NCBI GenBank assembly: GCA_021324155.1
Contig: JAJPJQ010000038.1
Span: forward strand, 147,904 to 194,893
Direction of reading: 5' to 3'
Source of the DNA: Pseudomonadota bacterium
Lineage (GTDB): Bacteria; Desulfobacterota; Binatia; UBA9968
DNA: 46,990 bases
This document shows, piece by piece, positions 33,966 to 41,972 of this stretch (the first letter of the stretch is position 1; each line of letters starts with the position of its first letter). A program made the translations under genes and the position numbers. The notes under the pieces were generated by a model. It saw only the letters and a program-made list of their open reading frames with translations. It ran no database searches and was not told where the DNA came from.

Positions 33966-35666
33966 ATGGCTTATGACTTGCTGATCAAAGGCGGCCGCAT
34001 ATACGACGGCAGCGGCATGCCGTCGTATATGGGCGACGTCGCGGTTAGAAACGGCCGCATCGTAGAGATCGGGCGCATCTCCGGCGGCGCCGCGCGGACG
34101 ATCGATGCGGGCGGCCTCGCGGTCGCGCCGGGATTCATCGACCATCATACTCACATGGACGCGCAGATCTTCTGGGATCCCTACGCGACCTCCGAGCCGC
34201 AGCACGGCGTCACTTCGATCGTCATGGGCAACTGCGGCCTCACGCTCGCGCCCACGGCCGAGAGCGATCACGACGCGCTGGTAAAAAGCTTCGTCCGCGT
34301 CGAGGCGATGCCGCGGAGCGTGCTCGAGATGGGCGTCCCGTGGGGCTGGCACACCTACGGCGAATATCTCGACGCGCTCGAAGGCAAGATCGGCGTCAAC
34401 GTCGGCGGCCTGGTCGGCCACATCGCCGTGCGCCAGCGCGTCATGGGCGAGGAGTCGGTCGAGCGCGCCGCGACGGCGAAGGAGATCGAGCACATGCGCG
34501 GCCACGTGCTGGAAGCGATGGAGAGCGGCGCGCTCGGCTTTTCGACGAATCGCAACGAGCGCCACATGCGCGAAGACGGCAAGCCCGTCGGCAGCCGCTT
34601 GGCCACCGACGAGGAGTTCTTCGCCCTTTGCCAAGTTTTAAGCGAGCTCAATTCCGGCATCATCGAGACGATCCTGGGACTCAACAAAGTTGAGCATTTT
34701 CAATTCTACGATCGCGTCGCGCGCGCGACGGGACGGCCCGTGCTGTGGCAGAGCCTGCAGCACCGCTGGGCCGAGCCCGAGCTCTGGCGCAAGCAGCTCG
34801 ACGCCGTCGCGCCGATCTTTGCGGACGGCTATCAGGCCTACGGCCTCTCGCATACGGTCCCGCTCGTGCGCCGCTTCACACTGAAGAATTGCCAGGTGTT
34901 CGACGAGCTGCCGGTCTGGAAGGCACTTATGTTCCTGCCCATCGAGGCGCGCCGCGAGGCGTTCAAAGACCCGGCGACGCGCGACAAGATGCGCGCGGAC
35001 TTCAGCGCGCCGCGCCACATCAATTTTCACCGCCGCTGGGACGTGCTGCGCGTCGATAAGACGATCAAGGCCGAGAACCAGAAATATGCCGGCAAGAGCA
35101 TCGCGGAAGTGGCTTCCATGCGCGTCCAGGAGCCGCTCGACGCCTTTCTCGATCTCGCGCTCGAAGAAGATCTCGAGACCGTCTTCTGGAACGCCAACAA
35201 CGGCGGCGACGTCGATGCGATGGGAGAAATCCTGCGCAGCCCCTTCGTCCTCATGGGCACTTCCGACGCGGGCGCGCACGTGCAGTTCGGCGCCGATTTC
35301 GGCTACGGCACGACGCTGCTGGGCCTCTGGGTGCGCGAGCGCCAGGTGATGACGCTCGAGCACGCGATCCACAAGCTCACGTTCCATGTCGCTTCCATCG
35401 TCGGGCTCACGGGCCGCGGCCTGCTGCGGCCGGGCTACGCCGCCGACGTCGTCCTGTTCGATCCCGCGACCGTCGATTCGCACGAGCCGGAGTGGGCCTA
35501 CGATTATCCCGGAAACACCAAGCGGCTGATCCAGCGCTCCGACGGCATCAAAACAACGATCGTCAACGGCCGGCCGATCTTCGCCGACGGCAAGTTGACC
35601 GGCGATCTGCCCGGCGAGATTTTGCGCGGCTCAGCGTACCGCGGCCGTCAGGCGGCCGCGGCGTAG
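33966..35666 (+). CDS. N-acyl-D-amino-acid deacylase (amidohydrolase family)
   Basis: The 566-residue enzyme belongs to the D-aminoacylase group, which hydrolyses N-acyl-D-amino acids with zinc. The metal site is visible: FIDHHTHMDAQIFWDP (His61, His63), Cys90 in SIVMGNCGLTLAP (the cysteine ligand peculiar to this group), a His in GGLVGHIAVRQ, and the catalytic Asp in LMGTSDAGAHVQFGADFG. GAAGGAGG precedes ATG 33966, 15 bp after the binding-protein stop. The length is somewhat above the roughly 480-500 residues of characterised enzymes, so the substrate may differ. It is followed directly by a Rieske protein, a neighbour not expected for simple deacylation. Confidence 0.88.
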   Translation: MAYDLLIKGGRIYDGSGMPSYMGDVAVRNGRIVEIGRISGGAARTIDAGGLAVAPGFIDHHTHMDAQIFWDPYATSEPQHGVTSIVMGNCGLTLAPTAESDHDALVKSFVRVEAMPRSVLEMGVPWGWHTYGEYLDALEGKIGVNVGGLVGHIAVRQRVMGEESVERAATAKEIEHMRGHVLEAMESGALGFSTNRNERHMREDGKPVGSRLATDEEFFALCQVLSELNSGIIETILGLNKVEHFQFYDRVARATGRPVLWQSLQHRWAEPELWRKQLDAVAPIFADGYQAYGLSHTVPLVRRFTLKNCQVFDELPVWKALMFLPIEARREAFKDPATRDKMRADFSAPRHINFHRRWDVLRVDKTIKAENQKYAGKSIAEVASMRVQEPLDAFLDLALEEDLETVFWNANNGGDVDAMGEILRSPFVLMGTSDAGAHVQFGADFGYGTTLLGLWVRERQVMTLEHAIHKLTFHVASIVGLTGRGLLRPGYAADVVLFDPATVDSHEPEWAYDYPGNTKRLIQRSDGIKTTIVNGRPIFADGKLTGDLPGEILRGSAYRGRQAAAA

Positions 35667-35667
35667 T

Positions 35668-35985
35668 ATGGGCGTCACCTACGTTCCCGTCGCGCGCGTC
35701 GGCGAAATTAAACCGGGCGAAGTGAAGCCGATCGAGCTCGGCGGACGCGAGGCGCTGCTCGTCGAGAACGGCGGCAACTACTACGTGTGCGATCGCTTGT
35801 GCCCGCACGAGGGCGTCGACCTCCGGACCGGCGTCGTCGAGCAGGCGCAGATTCGCTGCGCCAACCACGGCTACCGCTTCGATCTCGCGACCGGCGCGTG
35901 CACCATGCCGCCGGGCGGCCCGCCGCTGACGGTTCTGCCCGTCGAGATTCGCGGCGAAGAAATCTGCGTCAAATTGGAATGGTGA
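35668..35985 (+). CDS. Rieske [2Fe-2S] ferredoxin
   Basis: The 105-residue soluble protein is a single Rieske domain. The cluster ligands are Cys45 and His47 in RLCPHEGVDL and Cys64 and His67 in IRCANHGYRF, the CxH-17-CxxH pattern of Rieske-type ferredoxins that pass electrons to ring-hydroxylating oxygenases or nitrite-reductase-type enzymes. No signal peptide or membrane helix is present, so it acts in the cytoplasm. One base separates its ATG from the D-aminoacylase stop, and the palindromic array at 35992 follows. No oxygenase large subunit is visible in the window, so the electron acceptor lies elsewhere or is one of the flavoenzymes. Confidence 0.92.
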   Translation: MGVTYVPVARVGEIKPGEVKPIELGGREALLVENGGNYYVCDRLCPHEGVDLRTGVVEQAQIRCANHGYRFDLATGACTMPPGGPPLTVLPVEIRGEEICVKLEW

Positions 35986-35991
35986 AAGTTT

Positions 35992-36056
35992 GAGTGACGG
36001 AGTGCCGGAGTGATGGGTTCCGAAGATTCCAATACTCCGGTGCTCCAATACTCCAC
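35992..36056. repeat. Palindromic array of 8-bp units (AGTGnYGG type) at a gene start
   Basis: The left arm has three 8-bp units, AGTGACGG, AGTGCCGG and AGTGATGG (35993-36016). A spacer of about 12 bases follows, then the opposed units CCAATACT, CCGGTGCT and CCAATACT, with a partial fourth, CCAC. The arms form an imperfect hairpin because each unit carries one to three substitutions. The element lies between the Rieske gene and the next binding protein and covers that protein's translation start and first codons. Each left unit, preceded by G, contains GGAG, so a previous unit can act as Shine-Dalgarno sequence (35999-36002). Confidence 0.85.
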
Positions 36057-37017
36057 TTTGGCGATTGTTATCGCGCTGGCCCTCGCCGTCTCAACCGCCT
36101 CCGCGCAGAATCTCCCGCTTTACCGCATCGCTTACGCCACGTCGGTCGAGAACCCGACGGCGCTGTGGATCGGCGTCGAGCAGGGATTTTTCAAAAAGCA
36201 CGGCGTCAACGCGGAGGTGCTGTTTATGCGCAGCGGACCCCTCGCGATGTCGGCGCTCGCCGCCGGCGACGTGCAGGCGGTCTTCACGAGCGCCAATAAC
36301 GTCCTGAACGGCGCCGCGGCAGGGCTCGACCTAGCGGTGATCGCGACGGTGATTCCGAAGGCGGAGGGGGCTTTCGTCGCACGCCCGGAGATCAAGAAGC
36401 CGGACGACCTCAAGGGAAAATTCGTCGCGATCCAGAGTATCGGCGGCGGCGGATGGGCGAACAACATGCTCGCGCTCGATTATCTAAACCTCGACCCGGA
36501 GCGCGACCGCATTCAGTTCATCGTATTTCCCGACCAGGCCGCGCGCGTCCAGGCGCTGGAACTGGGCCGTGTGCAGGGCGCGTGGCTCGGCTATACGTTC
36601 GCCGATACGCTGAAGAAAAAAGGCTATCGCGTGCTCGTCGACCTCGGACGCGCGCCGATAGCGTATCTCGGAACTTCGCTCGTCACTCGCCGCGCGAACA
36701 TTCGACAGGATGCAAAGGGAATCGAAGCGATCATTAAAGGGACGCTCGATTCCATCCGTTTCGTGCTCAAGCCCGAGAACCGACCTGTCGTCGTCAAGAC
36801 GCTTATGCGCAGGCTTAGGCTCAGCCGTGCCGAGGACGCGGAATCGGGCTACGAGTCACTCATCGCGACCTATTCGGCCGATCTACGGCCGAATCCCGAA
36901 GGCGTTCAAAAGATCCACAAAATTCTCTCCAAGGCGAATCCCAACATGGCCAAGATCAAGCCCGAAGAGATCATCGACGATTCGATCGTTCGGAGAATTC
37001 GCGAGAGCGGCTACTGA
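36013..37017 (+). CDS. NMT1-type periplasmic substrate-binding protein, paralogue of 26464-27465, with repeat-encoded N-terminus
   Basis: From ATG 36013 (a GTG at 36010 is in frame) the 334-residue precursor reads MGSEDSNTPVLQYST, entirely repeat-encoded, then a hydrophobic core LAIVIALALAVSTASAQ. The n-region has two acidic residues and no Lys or Arg, which is abnormal for a signal peptide; the paralogue at 26464 begins simply MNKVFAALAL. The mature parts match well: ALWIGVEQGFFKKHGVN, AIQSIGGGGW, GYRVLVDLGRAPIAYLG and EDAESGY. A TTG at 36058 is the only other initiator near the core. The gene ends the D-aminoacylase unit and is followed by a strong hairpin. Confidence 0.85.
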   Translation: MGSEDSNTPVLQYSTLAIVIALALAVSTASAQNLPLYRIAYATSVENPTALWIGVEQGFFKKHGVNAEVLFMRSGPLAMSALAAGDVQAVFTSANNVLNGAAAGLDLAVIATVIPKAEGAFVARPEIKKPDDLKGKFVAIQSIGGGGWANNMLALDYLNLDPERDRIQFIVFPDQAARVQALELGRVQGAWLGYTFADTLKKKGYRVLVDLGRAPIAYLGTSLVTRRANIRQDAKGIEAIIKGTLDSIRFVLKPENRPVVVKTLMRRLRLSRAEDAESGYESLIATYSADLRPNPEGVQKIHKILSKANPNMAKIKPEEIIDDSIVRRIRESGY

Positions 37018-37024
37018 AAAACGA

Positions 37025-37056
37025 ACGGGGCGGACGGCAAGCGCCGCCCGCCCCGA
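37025..37056. terminator. Strong hairpin between convergent genes, likely bidirectional terminator
   Basis: GGGGCGGACGGC pairs with GCCGCCCGCCCC around an AAGC loop (11 pairs, one A-C mismatch). Read on the minus strand the stem is followed by GTTCGTTTTTC, a U-rich tail suited to ending the MFS gene. On the plus side the tail is GAATGCTTT, which is weaker. It sits eight bases after the binding-protein stop and 21 bases after the MFS stop. Confidence 0.75.
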
Positions 37057-37077
37057 ATGCTTTAAAAAATTATTATT

Positions 37078-38700
37078 CTAAAGCTGCTCTTGGTGGATCC
37101 TCACGTCCTTCGTCTCGTGCACAAATAACGAGCCGATGACGAACGTCATCAGCGCGACCACGATGGGGTACCACAGGCCGTAATAGATATCGCCCGCCGT
37201 AGCCACCATCGCCGTCGCGAGCAGCGGCAGCATCCCGCCGAACCAGCCGTTGCCGATGTGATATGGCAGCGACATGGACGTGTAGCGGATCCGCGCCGGG
37301 AACAGCTCGACCAGAAAAGCGGCGATCGGCCCGTAGACCATGGTCACGTAAATGACCATAATCACGAGGATGAGTTCCGCCATGACCCAGTTGACCTTGT
37401 TCAGATCCGCTTTCGGCGGATAACCGGTCTGTTTGAGCGCGTCCTTAAACTTGGTTTCGTCCCAGCCTTTGATCTCGATGTTACCGATCTTCGTTACCAC
37501 GTCATCGCCCGTGGCCGCCGGCAACGACGTGAAGGTCAGTCCCGACTTTCCGAGAAAGTCCTTCGCCTTGTCGCAGGGTGTCTGCCGAGACCATGGGCCG
37601 ATGAAGATGTGGAAATTGCAATCGGTCGCTGTCACCGTGATCGGTGTGTTTTTCTGATACGCTTCGAGATCGGGATTGATATAGTGGGTGAGGCCGCGGA
37701 ACAGGGGGAAATAGGTCAGCGCGGCGATAAGGCAGCCTGCCAGAATGATCTTCTTCCGTCCGATCCTATCGGACAGCGCGCCGAAGACCAGAAAGAACGG
37801 CGTCGCCAGAATCAGCGACAAGCCGATCAGGATGTAAGTCGGAATGTAGTCGAGCTTCAAGTAAATCTGTATAAAGAACAGCGCGTAGAACTGACCGGTA
37901 TACCAGACCACGCCTTGCCCTGCGGTCGCGCCGAGCAGCGCCAGCGCCACGTATTTGTTGTTGGGGTACTTGAAGAAGCTGTCGATCAGCGGCTGCTTGG
38001 AGCGCTTCCCCTGCGATTTCATGCGCTGGAAGATCGGCGATTCCTGCAGTTTCAACCGGATGTAGATCGAGATGATGAGCAGCGGAACCGAAAACCAGAA
38101 CGGGATGCGCCATCCCCATTCCGTAAACTGCTTCGCTTCCATACCGTAGCGGCACGCCGCGATGACGATGAGAGCCATCAACATGCCGAGCGTAGCCGTG
38201 GTTTGAATCCAACTCGTTGCATAGCCGCGCTTGTGGTCGGCCGCGTGCTCCGCGACGTAGGTGGCAGCGCCGCCGTACTCGCCGCCGAGCGCCAAACCCT
38301 GCGCGAGCCGTAGAAGAACCAGGATCAACGGCGCCGCGAAGCCGACCGTCGCATAGGTCGGCATGAAACCGACCAGAACGGTCGAGATACCCATGACGAC
38401 GATGGTAACGAGGAAGGTGTATTTTCGGCCGACCAAATCGCCGATGCGTCCGAAAATCAGCGCGCCGAACGGGCGGATCAAAAAGCCTGCGGCGTACGCG
38501 CCAAAGGCGCCGAGCAGCGCGGCGGTCGCGTTACCCGGCGGAAAGAAGAGCGCCGCGAAGAACGGCGCCAAAATGGCGTAGAGATAGAAGTCGTACCACT
38601 CGAAAACCGTGCCGACCGACGAGGCGACGATGACCCGCCGCTCTTCGGATCCGGAAACGACCCTCGAGTCAGTAGCATATGTCGCATCGAGCTCTGCCAT
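37078..38700 (-). CDS. MFS transporter, metabolite:H+ symporter (MHS) type
   Basis: ATG 38700, preceded by AAAGGGGGATCC, gives 540 residues with about twelve membrane helices. MHS signatures are VGTVFEWYDFYLYAILAPFF, RPFGALIFGRIGDLVGRKYT and QGLALGGEYGGAATYVAEHA, plus LVELFPARIRYTSMSLPYH near the end. A hydrophilic loop of about 100 residues with two cysteines (TDCNFHIF, RQTPCDKAK) lies between helices in the second half. Long loops of this kind occur in a known subgroup of these carriers and are not novel. Such proteins import organic acids, betaines or dicarboxylates with protons. It is the only complete transporter in the window and may serve one of the nearby catabolic modules. Confidence 0.92.
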   Translation of the reverse strand: MAELDATYATDSRVVSGSEERRVIVASSVGTVFEWYDFYLYAILAPFFAALFFPPGNATAALLGAFGAYAAGFLIRPFGALIFGRIGDLVGRKYTFLVTIVVMGISTVLVGFMPTYATVGFAAPLILVLLRLAQGLALGGEYGGAATYVAEHAADHKRGYATSWIQTTATLGMLMALIVIAACRYGMEAKQFTEWGWRIPFWFSVPLLIISIYIRLKLQESPIFQRMKSQGKRSKQPLIDSFFKYPNNKYVALALLGATAGQGVVWYTGQFYALFFIQIYLKLDYIPTYILIGLSLILATPFFLVFGALSDRIGRKKIILAGCLIAALTYFPLFRGLTHYINPDLEAYQKNTPITVTATDCNFHIFIGPWSRQTPCDKAKDFLGKSGLTFTSLPAATGDDVVTKIGNIEIKGWDETKFKDALKQTGYPPKADLNKVNWVMAELILVIMVIYVTMVYGPIAAFLVELFPARIRYTSMSLPYHIGNGWFGGMLPLLATAMVATAGDIYYGLWYPIVVALMTFVIGSLFVHETKDVRIHQEQL

Positions 38701-38786
38701 AGGATCCCCCTTTCGTCTTCGAATCGGGTTACCGACAGATTTCCCGAAGGTACGAGTCGCGCCTCCGGGGGCCCTACTTCGGGCGG

Positions 38787-38816
38787 ACAATAGTCCTAGG
38801 CCGGACGGGCTGTCAA
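38787..38816 (-). promoter_or_regulatory. Promoter of the MFS transporter gene
   Basis: On the minus strand TTGACA (38816-38811), 18-bp spacer, TATTGT (38792-38787). Initiation near 38780 leaves a leader of about 80 bases before ATG 38700. No riboswitch-like fold is obvious in that leader. Confidence 0.5.
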
Positions 38817-38870
38817 GCGGCTTTTTTCATCACCATCGGCGCCTCCCTGATCGGCCGAAGAAGCATAAAG

Positions 38871-39431
38871 TTATGTCTTCGAATGCGACTTGAGTAGATC
38901 TTTGAACTGCTTGTGCAGCTTACCGAGCTTGGGCGGGATCATGTACTGGCAGTAAGGCTGGTAAGGGTTCTTCGCGTAGTAGTTCCGGTGATAGTCCTCG
39001 GCGTCGTAGAATTCCTTCAGCGGCTCGATCGTGGTCACGACGGCCTTACCGAACGTTTTCGTTTCGTTGAGCTCTTTAACAAAGGCCTCGGCTTCGCGCC
39101 GCTGCTCGTCGTTGGCGTACAGAATGGTCGAGCGGTACTGCGTGCCGACGTCGTTCCCCTGCCGATTGAGCGTCGTCGGATCATGGGTCGCGAAAAACAC
39201 CGTGAGCAGATCCCGATAGGCGATCTCGCCGGGGTCGAATTCGATGCGAATGACCTCGGCGTGGCCTGTCATGCCGCCGCAGACCTCCTCGTAGGTGGGA
39301 TTTTTCGTCCGTCCGCCGGCGTAACCCGGCATGACGGCGATGACGCCTTTCAGCTCGGCGAACACCGCCTCGGTGCACCAGAAGCAGCCGCCGCCGAAAA
39401 CCGCCGTCTCGCGCTTACCCGTATCCGCCAC
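38871..39431 (-). CDS. msrA: Peptide methionine sulfoxide reductase MsrA
   Basis: MsrA reduces the S-epimer of methionine sulfoxide, free or in proteins. The 186-residue protein has the catalytic GGGCFWCTEAVF (Cys16), the substrate-pocket MPGYAGG, YEEVCGGMTGHAEVIRIEFD, and a C-terminal part with YQPYCQYMIPPKL that can provide the resolving cysteine. Translation starts with GTG 39431, with no ribosome-binding site. The promoter at 39438-39466 places the transcription start at or next to this codon, so the mRNA is probably leaderless. MsrB is not adjacent. It diverges from the binding-protein gene at 39518. Confidence 0.95.
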   Translation of the reverse strand: MADTGKRETAVFGGGCFWCTEAVFAELKGVIAVMPGYAGGRTKNPTYEEVCGGMTGHAEVIRIEFDPGEIAYRDLLTVFFATHDPTTLNRQGNDVGTQYRSTILYANDEQRREAEAFVKELNETKTFGKAVVTTIEPLKEFYDAEDYHRNYYAKNPYQPYCQYMIPPKLGKLHKQFKDLLKSHSKT

Positions 39432-39437
39432 GGCTTC

Positions 39438-39466
39438 ACCATAGGCAACGGCCGAGCGTTGGTCAA
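39438..39466 (-). promoter_or_regulatory. Promoter of msrA, predicted leaderless
   Basis: On the minus strand TTGACC (39466-39461), 17-bp spacer, TATGGT (39443-39438). The expected start, seven bases past the -10, is 39431, the first base of the msrA GTG. Together with the plus-strand promoter at 39478-39507 it forms an inverted arrangement (ACCATAGG ... GGTCAA ... TTGACC ... CCTATGGT). Confidence 0.6.
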
Positions 39467-39477
39467 TGGCACCCCGC

Positions 39478-39507
39478 TTGACCCTAATTACGCTTCTGCC
39501 CTATGGT
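39478..39507 (+). promoter_or_regulatory. Promoter of the binding protein at 39518, near-leaderless
   Basis: TTGACC (39478-39483), 18-bp spacer, TATGGT (39502-39507). Initiation near 39514 leaves about four bases before ATG 39518. The ATG at 39503 lies within the -10 box and so cannot be the start on this transcript. Confidence 0.55.
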
Positions 39508-39517
39508 TCCTTTTGAT

Positions 39518-40486
39518 ATGAACCGCGCTCTCATCGCAGCTTTTGTCCTCGCGACTGCTTTGTTGCCGTCGCCGTCGCGCGCGGAGGCGCCGCCGCAGCG
39601 CGCGGTGATCACGTACTCGAGCCGGAGTATCGCTTCGGTCGATCTTTACATCGCGCAGGAGCGCGGCTTTTTTCGCGAGGAAGGAATCGACGCGCAGCTC
39701 GTTCAGGTGCAGGCGACCGCTGCGATCGCCGCCACGGTATCGGGAGAAGTCAACGCGCTCGGGTCGGTCGGCAGCGCGATCCGCGCGATCCAGCGCGGCG
39801 TGCCGATCAAGGTGCTGGCGGTGAGCTTGATCCGGCCGCTCTTCTGGCTCGTCACCCGGCCGGAGCTGAAGACGTTTGCCGATTTGAAGGGCAAGGTCGC
39901 CGGGACAACGACCCGCGGCGGCAGCCAGCACACCGCGGGCATCCGCATGCTGCGGCGCGCGGGCATCGACCCTGATAAAGATATCACGGTCATGACTGCC
40001 GGCGATGTGCCGACGCAGTTGAAGGCGCTGGTGAACGGCTCGATCCAGATCGGCTTCTTCTCGCCGCCGACCGTAATCATCGCGCGCGACAAGTTCAAAA
40101 TGAACGTGCTCGCGAACGCCATGGACGAGTTTTCGAGCTTGCAGAACGGCCTGGGCGTGCTCGACAAAACGTTGAAAGACCAACGCGATCTCGTCAAGCG
40201 CATGCTCCGCGCGCGCGGCAAGGGCAACCGCTATTTCCATCAGAACGAGCGGGGCTCGGCGGAGGTCCTGGCGAAATACTTGAACATCGACATGCCGACG
40301 GCGCTCGAGACCTATCGCATCTCGCTTCCGGCGTTCACGAGCAACGGCATCCCGACGGACGACGAGATTCGAGAATACTTGAAGCTGGACGCGCAGCTCA
40401 TCGGACTGCCGGCGCCGACGCCGGCGGAAAAGATTTTCGATTTCTCGCTGCAGCGGGAAGTGAATAAAGAGCTGGGGATCAAGTAA
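39518..40486 (+). CDS. NMT1-type periplasmic substrate-binding protein
   Basis: ATG 39518 is chosen because the earlier in-frame ATG (39503) overlaps the -10 box. The 322-residue precursor has the signal peptide NRALIAAFVLATALLPSPSR with cleavage near AEA. Markers are SIASVDLYIAQERGFFREEG, FADLKGKVAGTTTRGGSQHT and a C-terminal IFDFSLQREVNKELGIK. The plus-strand gene ends four bases before the convergent FbpA-type gene. No transporter subunits are nearby. The ligand is unknown. Confidence 0.88.
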   Translation: MNRALIAAFVLATALLPSPSRAEAPPQRAVITYSSRSIASVDLYIAQERGFFREEGIDAQLVQVQATAAIAATVSGEVNALGSVGSAIRAIQRGVPIKVLAVSLIRPLFWLVTRPELKTFADLKGKVAGTTTRGGSQHTAGIRMLRRAGIDPDKDITVMTAGDVPTQLKALVNGSIQIGFFSPPTVIIARDKFKMNVLANAMDEFSSLQNGLGVLDKTLKDQRDLVKRMLRARGKGNRYFHQNERGSAEVLAKYLNIDMPTALETYRISLPAFTSNGIPTDDEIREYLKLDAQLIGLPAPTPAEKIFDFSLQREVNKELGIK

Positions 40487-40490
40487 GCGG

Positions 40491-41564
40491 CTAGCGCCGC
40501 TGGAGCCCAAAGATCTGATTGTACTGCTCGATGATTTCGTTGAGTCGCGGGCCGATGGAAGACGGACTCAAGAACGCGAAGTCTTTTTGAAACAGCGCCT
40601 GCACCCACGGCTTTAGCTTGACGCCTTTCCGGACCGGGATGCGGCCGGCATCATCGGAGATTTTCGTCTGCCCTTCTTCGGATAGCATCCAGTCGACGAA
40701 AAGAATCGCCGCGGACGGATGCGCGGAGCGCCGCATCAACGCGGTGAATGCCGGCTCCGCCGCGTACGGCTCCAGGATACGAAAGTCGATCGGCGCGCTC
40801 TTTTCTTTGTACTCCGTCACGCGCCGCCCGCGCGCCGCGATGGCGATCGCGGATTCGCCCGCGAGCAGCAGCTGGACGCGCATCACGCTGCTGGAGCCGG
40901 GCATGTGAAGCTGCTGTCGCGCCAGCGCCCGCATGTACTCCGCCCCTTTCTGCCTTCCGATTTTTTCGAGCGCGACGTTGAACCATGTGTACTCCTCGGT
41001 GCCGAGGCTCATCTTCCCCTTCCATTTGGGATCGAGAAGGTTTTCGTAGCTTTGCGGCGCCGCGGTCGACGCGACCTGGCGCGTGTTGAAGGCGAGGACG
41101 AGCGGCGTCACTTCGAAGCCCTGCCAATAGCCTTCCGCATCGAACGAGCCGGCAGGCATCGCTTTGCGCTCGGGCGAAAGGTACGCGGTCGAGAGCCCGC
41201 GAGTCTTCAACTCCCACATCTCCACGGGCGCGGAGGCGACGACGTCGGCGGCGTAGCGGCCCGCGCGCGCCTCGGTCTCGACGCGCGTGAAGACGCCGGA
41301 GGGCGTCGACCGGTAGGCGTTGACCTTAACGAACGGGTAGCGACTCTCGAACGCAGCGACGATCTTCGGATAATCGGTCAGGCTGATCGACGTGTATAAG
41401 ACGAGCTGCCCGTCCTTGCGCGCGTCCGCCTCGAGGAAGGCTTTGCGCTCGGCGGGCGCGAGGCTCGCGATCTTTTTTATCGTCTCATCCGCCGTGGCGG
41501 CGAAAGTCGAAGCCGCGGCGAGCCATAAGGCAATGATGACGAACAGGCCGACCGGTTTTCTCAC
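40491..41564 (-). CDS. Family-1/FbpA-type extracellular solute-binding protein
   Basis: This 357-residue binding protein differs from the NMT1 set: it follows the iron(III)/thiamine/2-aminoethylphosphonate-type pattern with GQLVLYTSISLTDYPKIVAA, ETEARAGRYAADVVASAPVE, LAFNTRQVASTAAPQSYENL, LDPKWKGKMSLG and DWMLSEEGQTKISDDAGRIP. A signal peptide (FVIIALWLAAASTFAAT) is present. The paired tyrosines that bind iron in FbpA are not evident, so an organic ligand is more likely. It overlaps the VOC gene by four bases and belongs to the amidohydrolase-VOC unit. The membrane subunits are absent. Confidence 0.87.
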   Translation of the reverse strand: MRKPVGLFVIIALWLAAASTFAATADETIKKIASLAPAERKAFLEADARKDGQLVLYTSISLTDYPKIVAAFESRYPFVKVNAYRSTPSGVFTRVETEARAGRYAADVVASAPVEMWELKTRGLSTAYLSPERKAMPAGSFDAEGYWQGFEVTPLVLAFNTRQVASTAAPQSYENLLDPKWKGKMSLGTEEYTWFNVALEKIGRQKGAEYMRALARQQLHMPGSSSVMRVQLLLAGESAIAIAARGRRVTEYKEKSAPIDFRILEPYAAEPAFTALMRRSAHPSAAILFVDWMLSEEGQTKISDDAGRIPVRKGVKLKPWVQALFQKDFAFLSPSSIGPRLNEIIEQYNQIFGLQRR

Positions 41565-41941
41565 TGGTAATTCGTGTTGCGCTTCTCGCCCCAGCCGATC
41601 GACGAAATATCGAAGATATTGCCGTCAGGATCCGTGCCGCGGTACTCGGCGTAGGTCGCCTCGCGCGATTTCGGCGCGCCGTCGGGATAGACCTGCGCGA
41701 TGCGCTTCGCCGTGTCGTCGGGATTGTCGACGTGAAAGCCGAAGTGATAGAGCCCGGGGCGATGTCCCGGCTCCTTAGGATTGCTGGCGTTGAGGATCGC
41801 GAGATTCACCTCGCCGTCGGAGAGATGCACCGAGCCGTTTTTCGTCCGGTGCATCTCCTTCATCTCGAAGACCTTCTTGTAAAAGTCGGCGAGCTTTTCC
41901 GGCTGATGCGTCAATATCGCCAGGTGACGGAGCTTTGCCAT
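41561..41941 (-). CDS. VOC-superfamily (glyoxalase/dioxygenase-like) protein
   Basis: The 126-residue protein has one VOC module: KLRHLAILTHQPEKLADFYK at the start (His5 as possible metal ligand), VHLSDGEVNLAILNAS, LYHFGFHVDNPDD (His) and EYRGTDPDGNIFDIS (Glu/Asp near the end). These positions match the three metal ligands of glyoxalase I, extradiol dioxygenase and fosfomycin-resistance relatives, but the reaction cannot be specified. It lies 31 bp after the amidohydrolase gene and overlaps the binding-protein gene, so it is part of a three-gene catabolic unit. An isomerase or dioxygenase acting on the hydrolase product is a reasonable guess. Confidence 0.85.
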   Translation of the reverse strand: MAKLRHLAILTHQPEKLADFYKKVFEMKEMHRTKNGSVHLSDGEVNLAILNASNPKEPGHRPGLYHFGFHVDNPDDTAKRIAQVYPDGAPKSREATYAEYRGTDPDGNIFDISSIGWGEKRNTNYQ

Positions 41942-41972
41942 GATCGTTCTCCTCCTTTTCGGTCGGGCAATT

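Noticed and set aside
37078-38700. Extra 100-residue loop with two cysteines in the MFS carrier
   Set aside because: First thought novel, but similar long loops occur in a known subgroup of MHS-type carriers.
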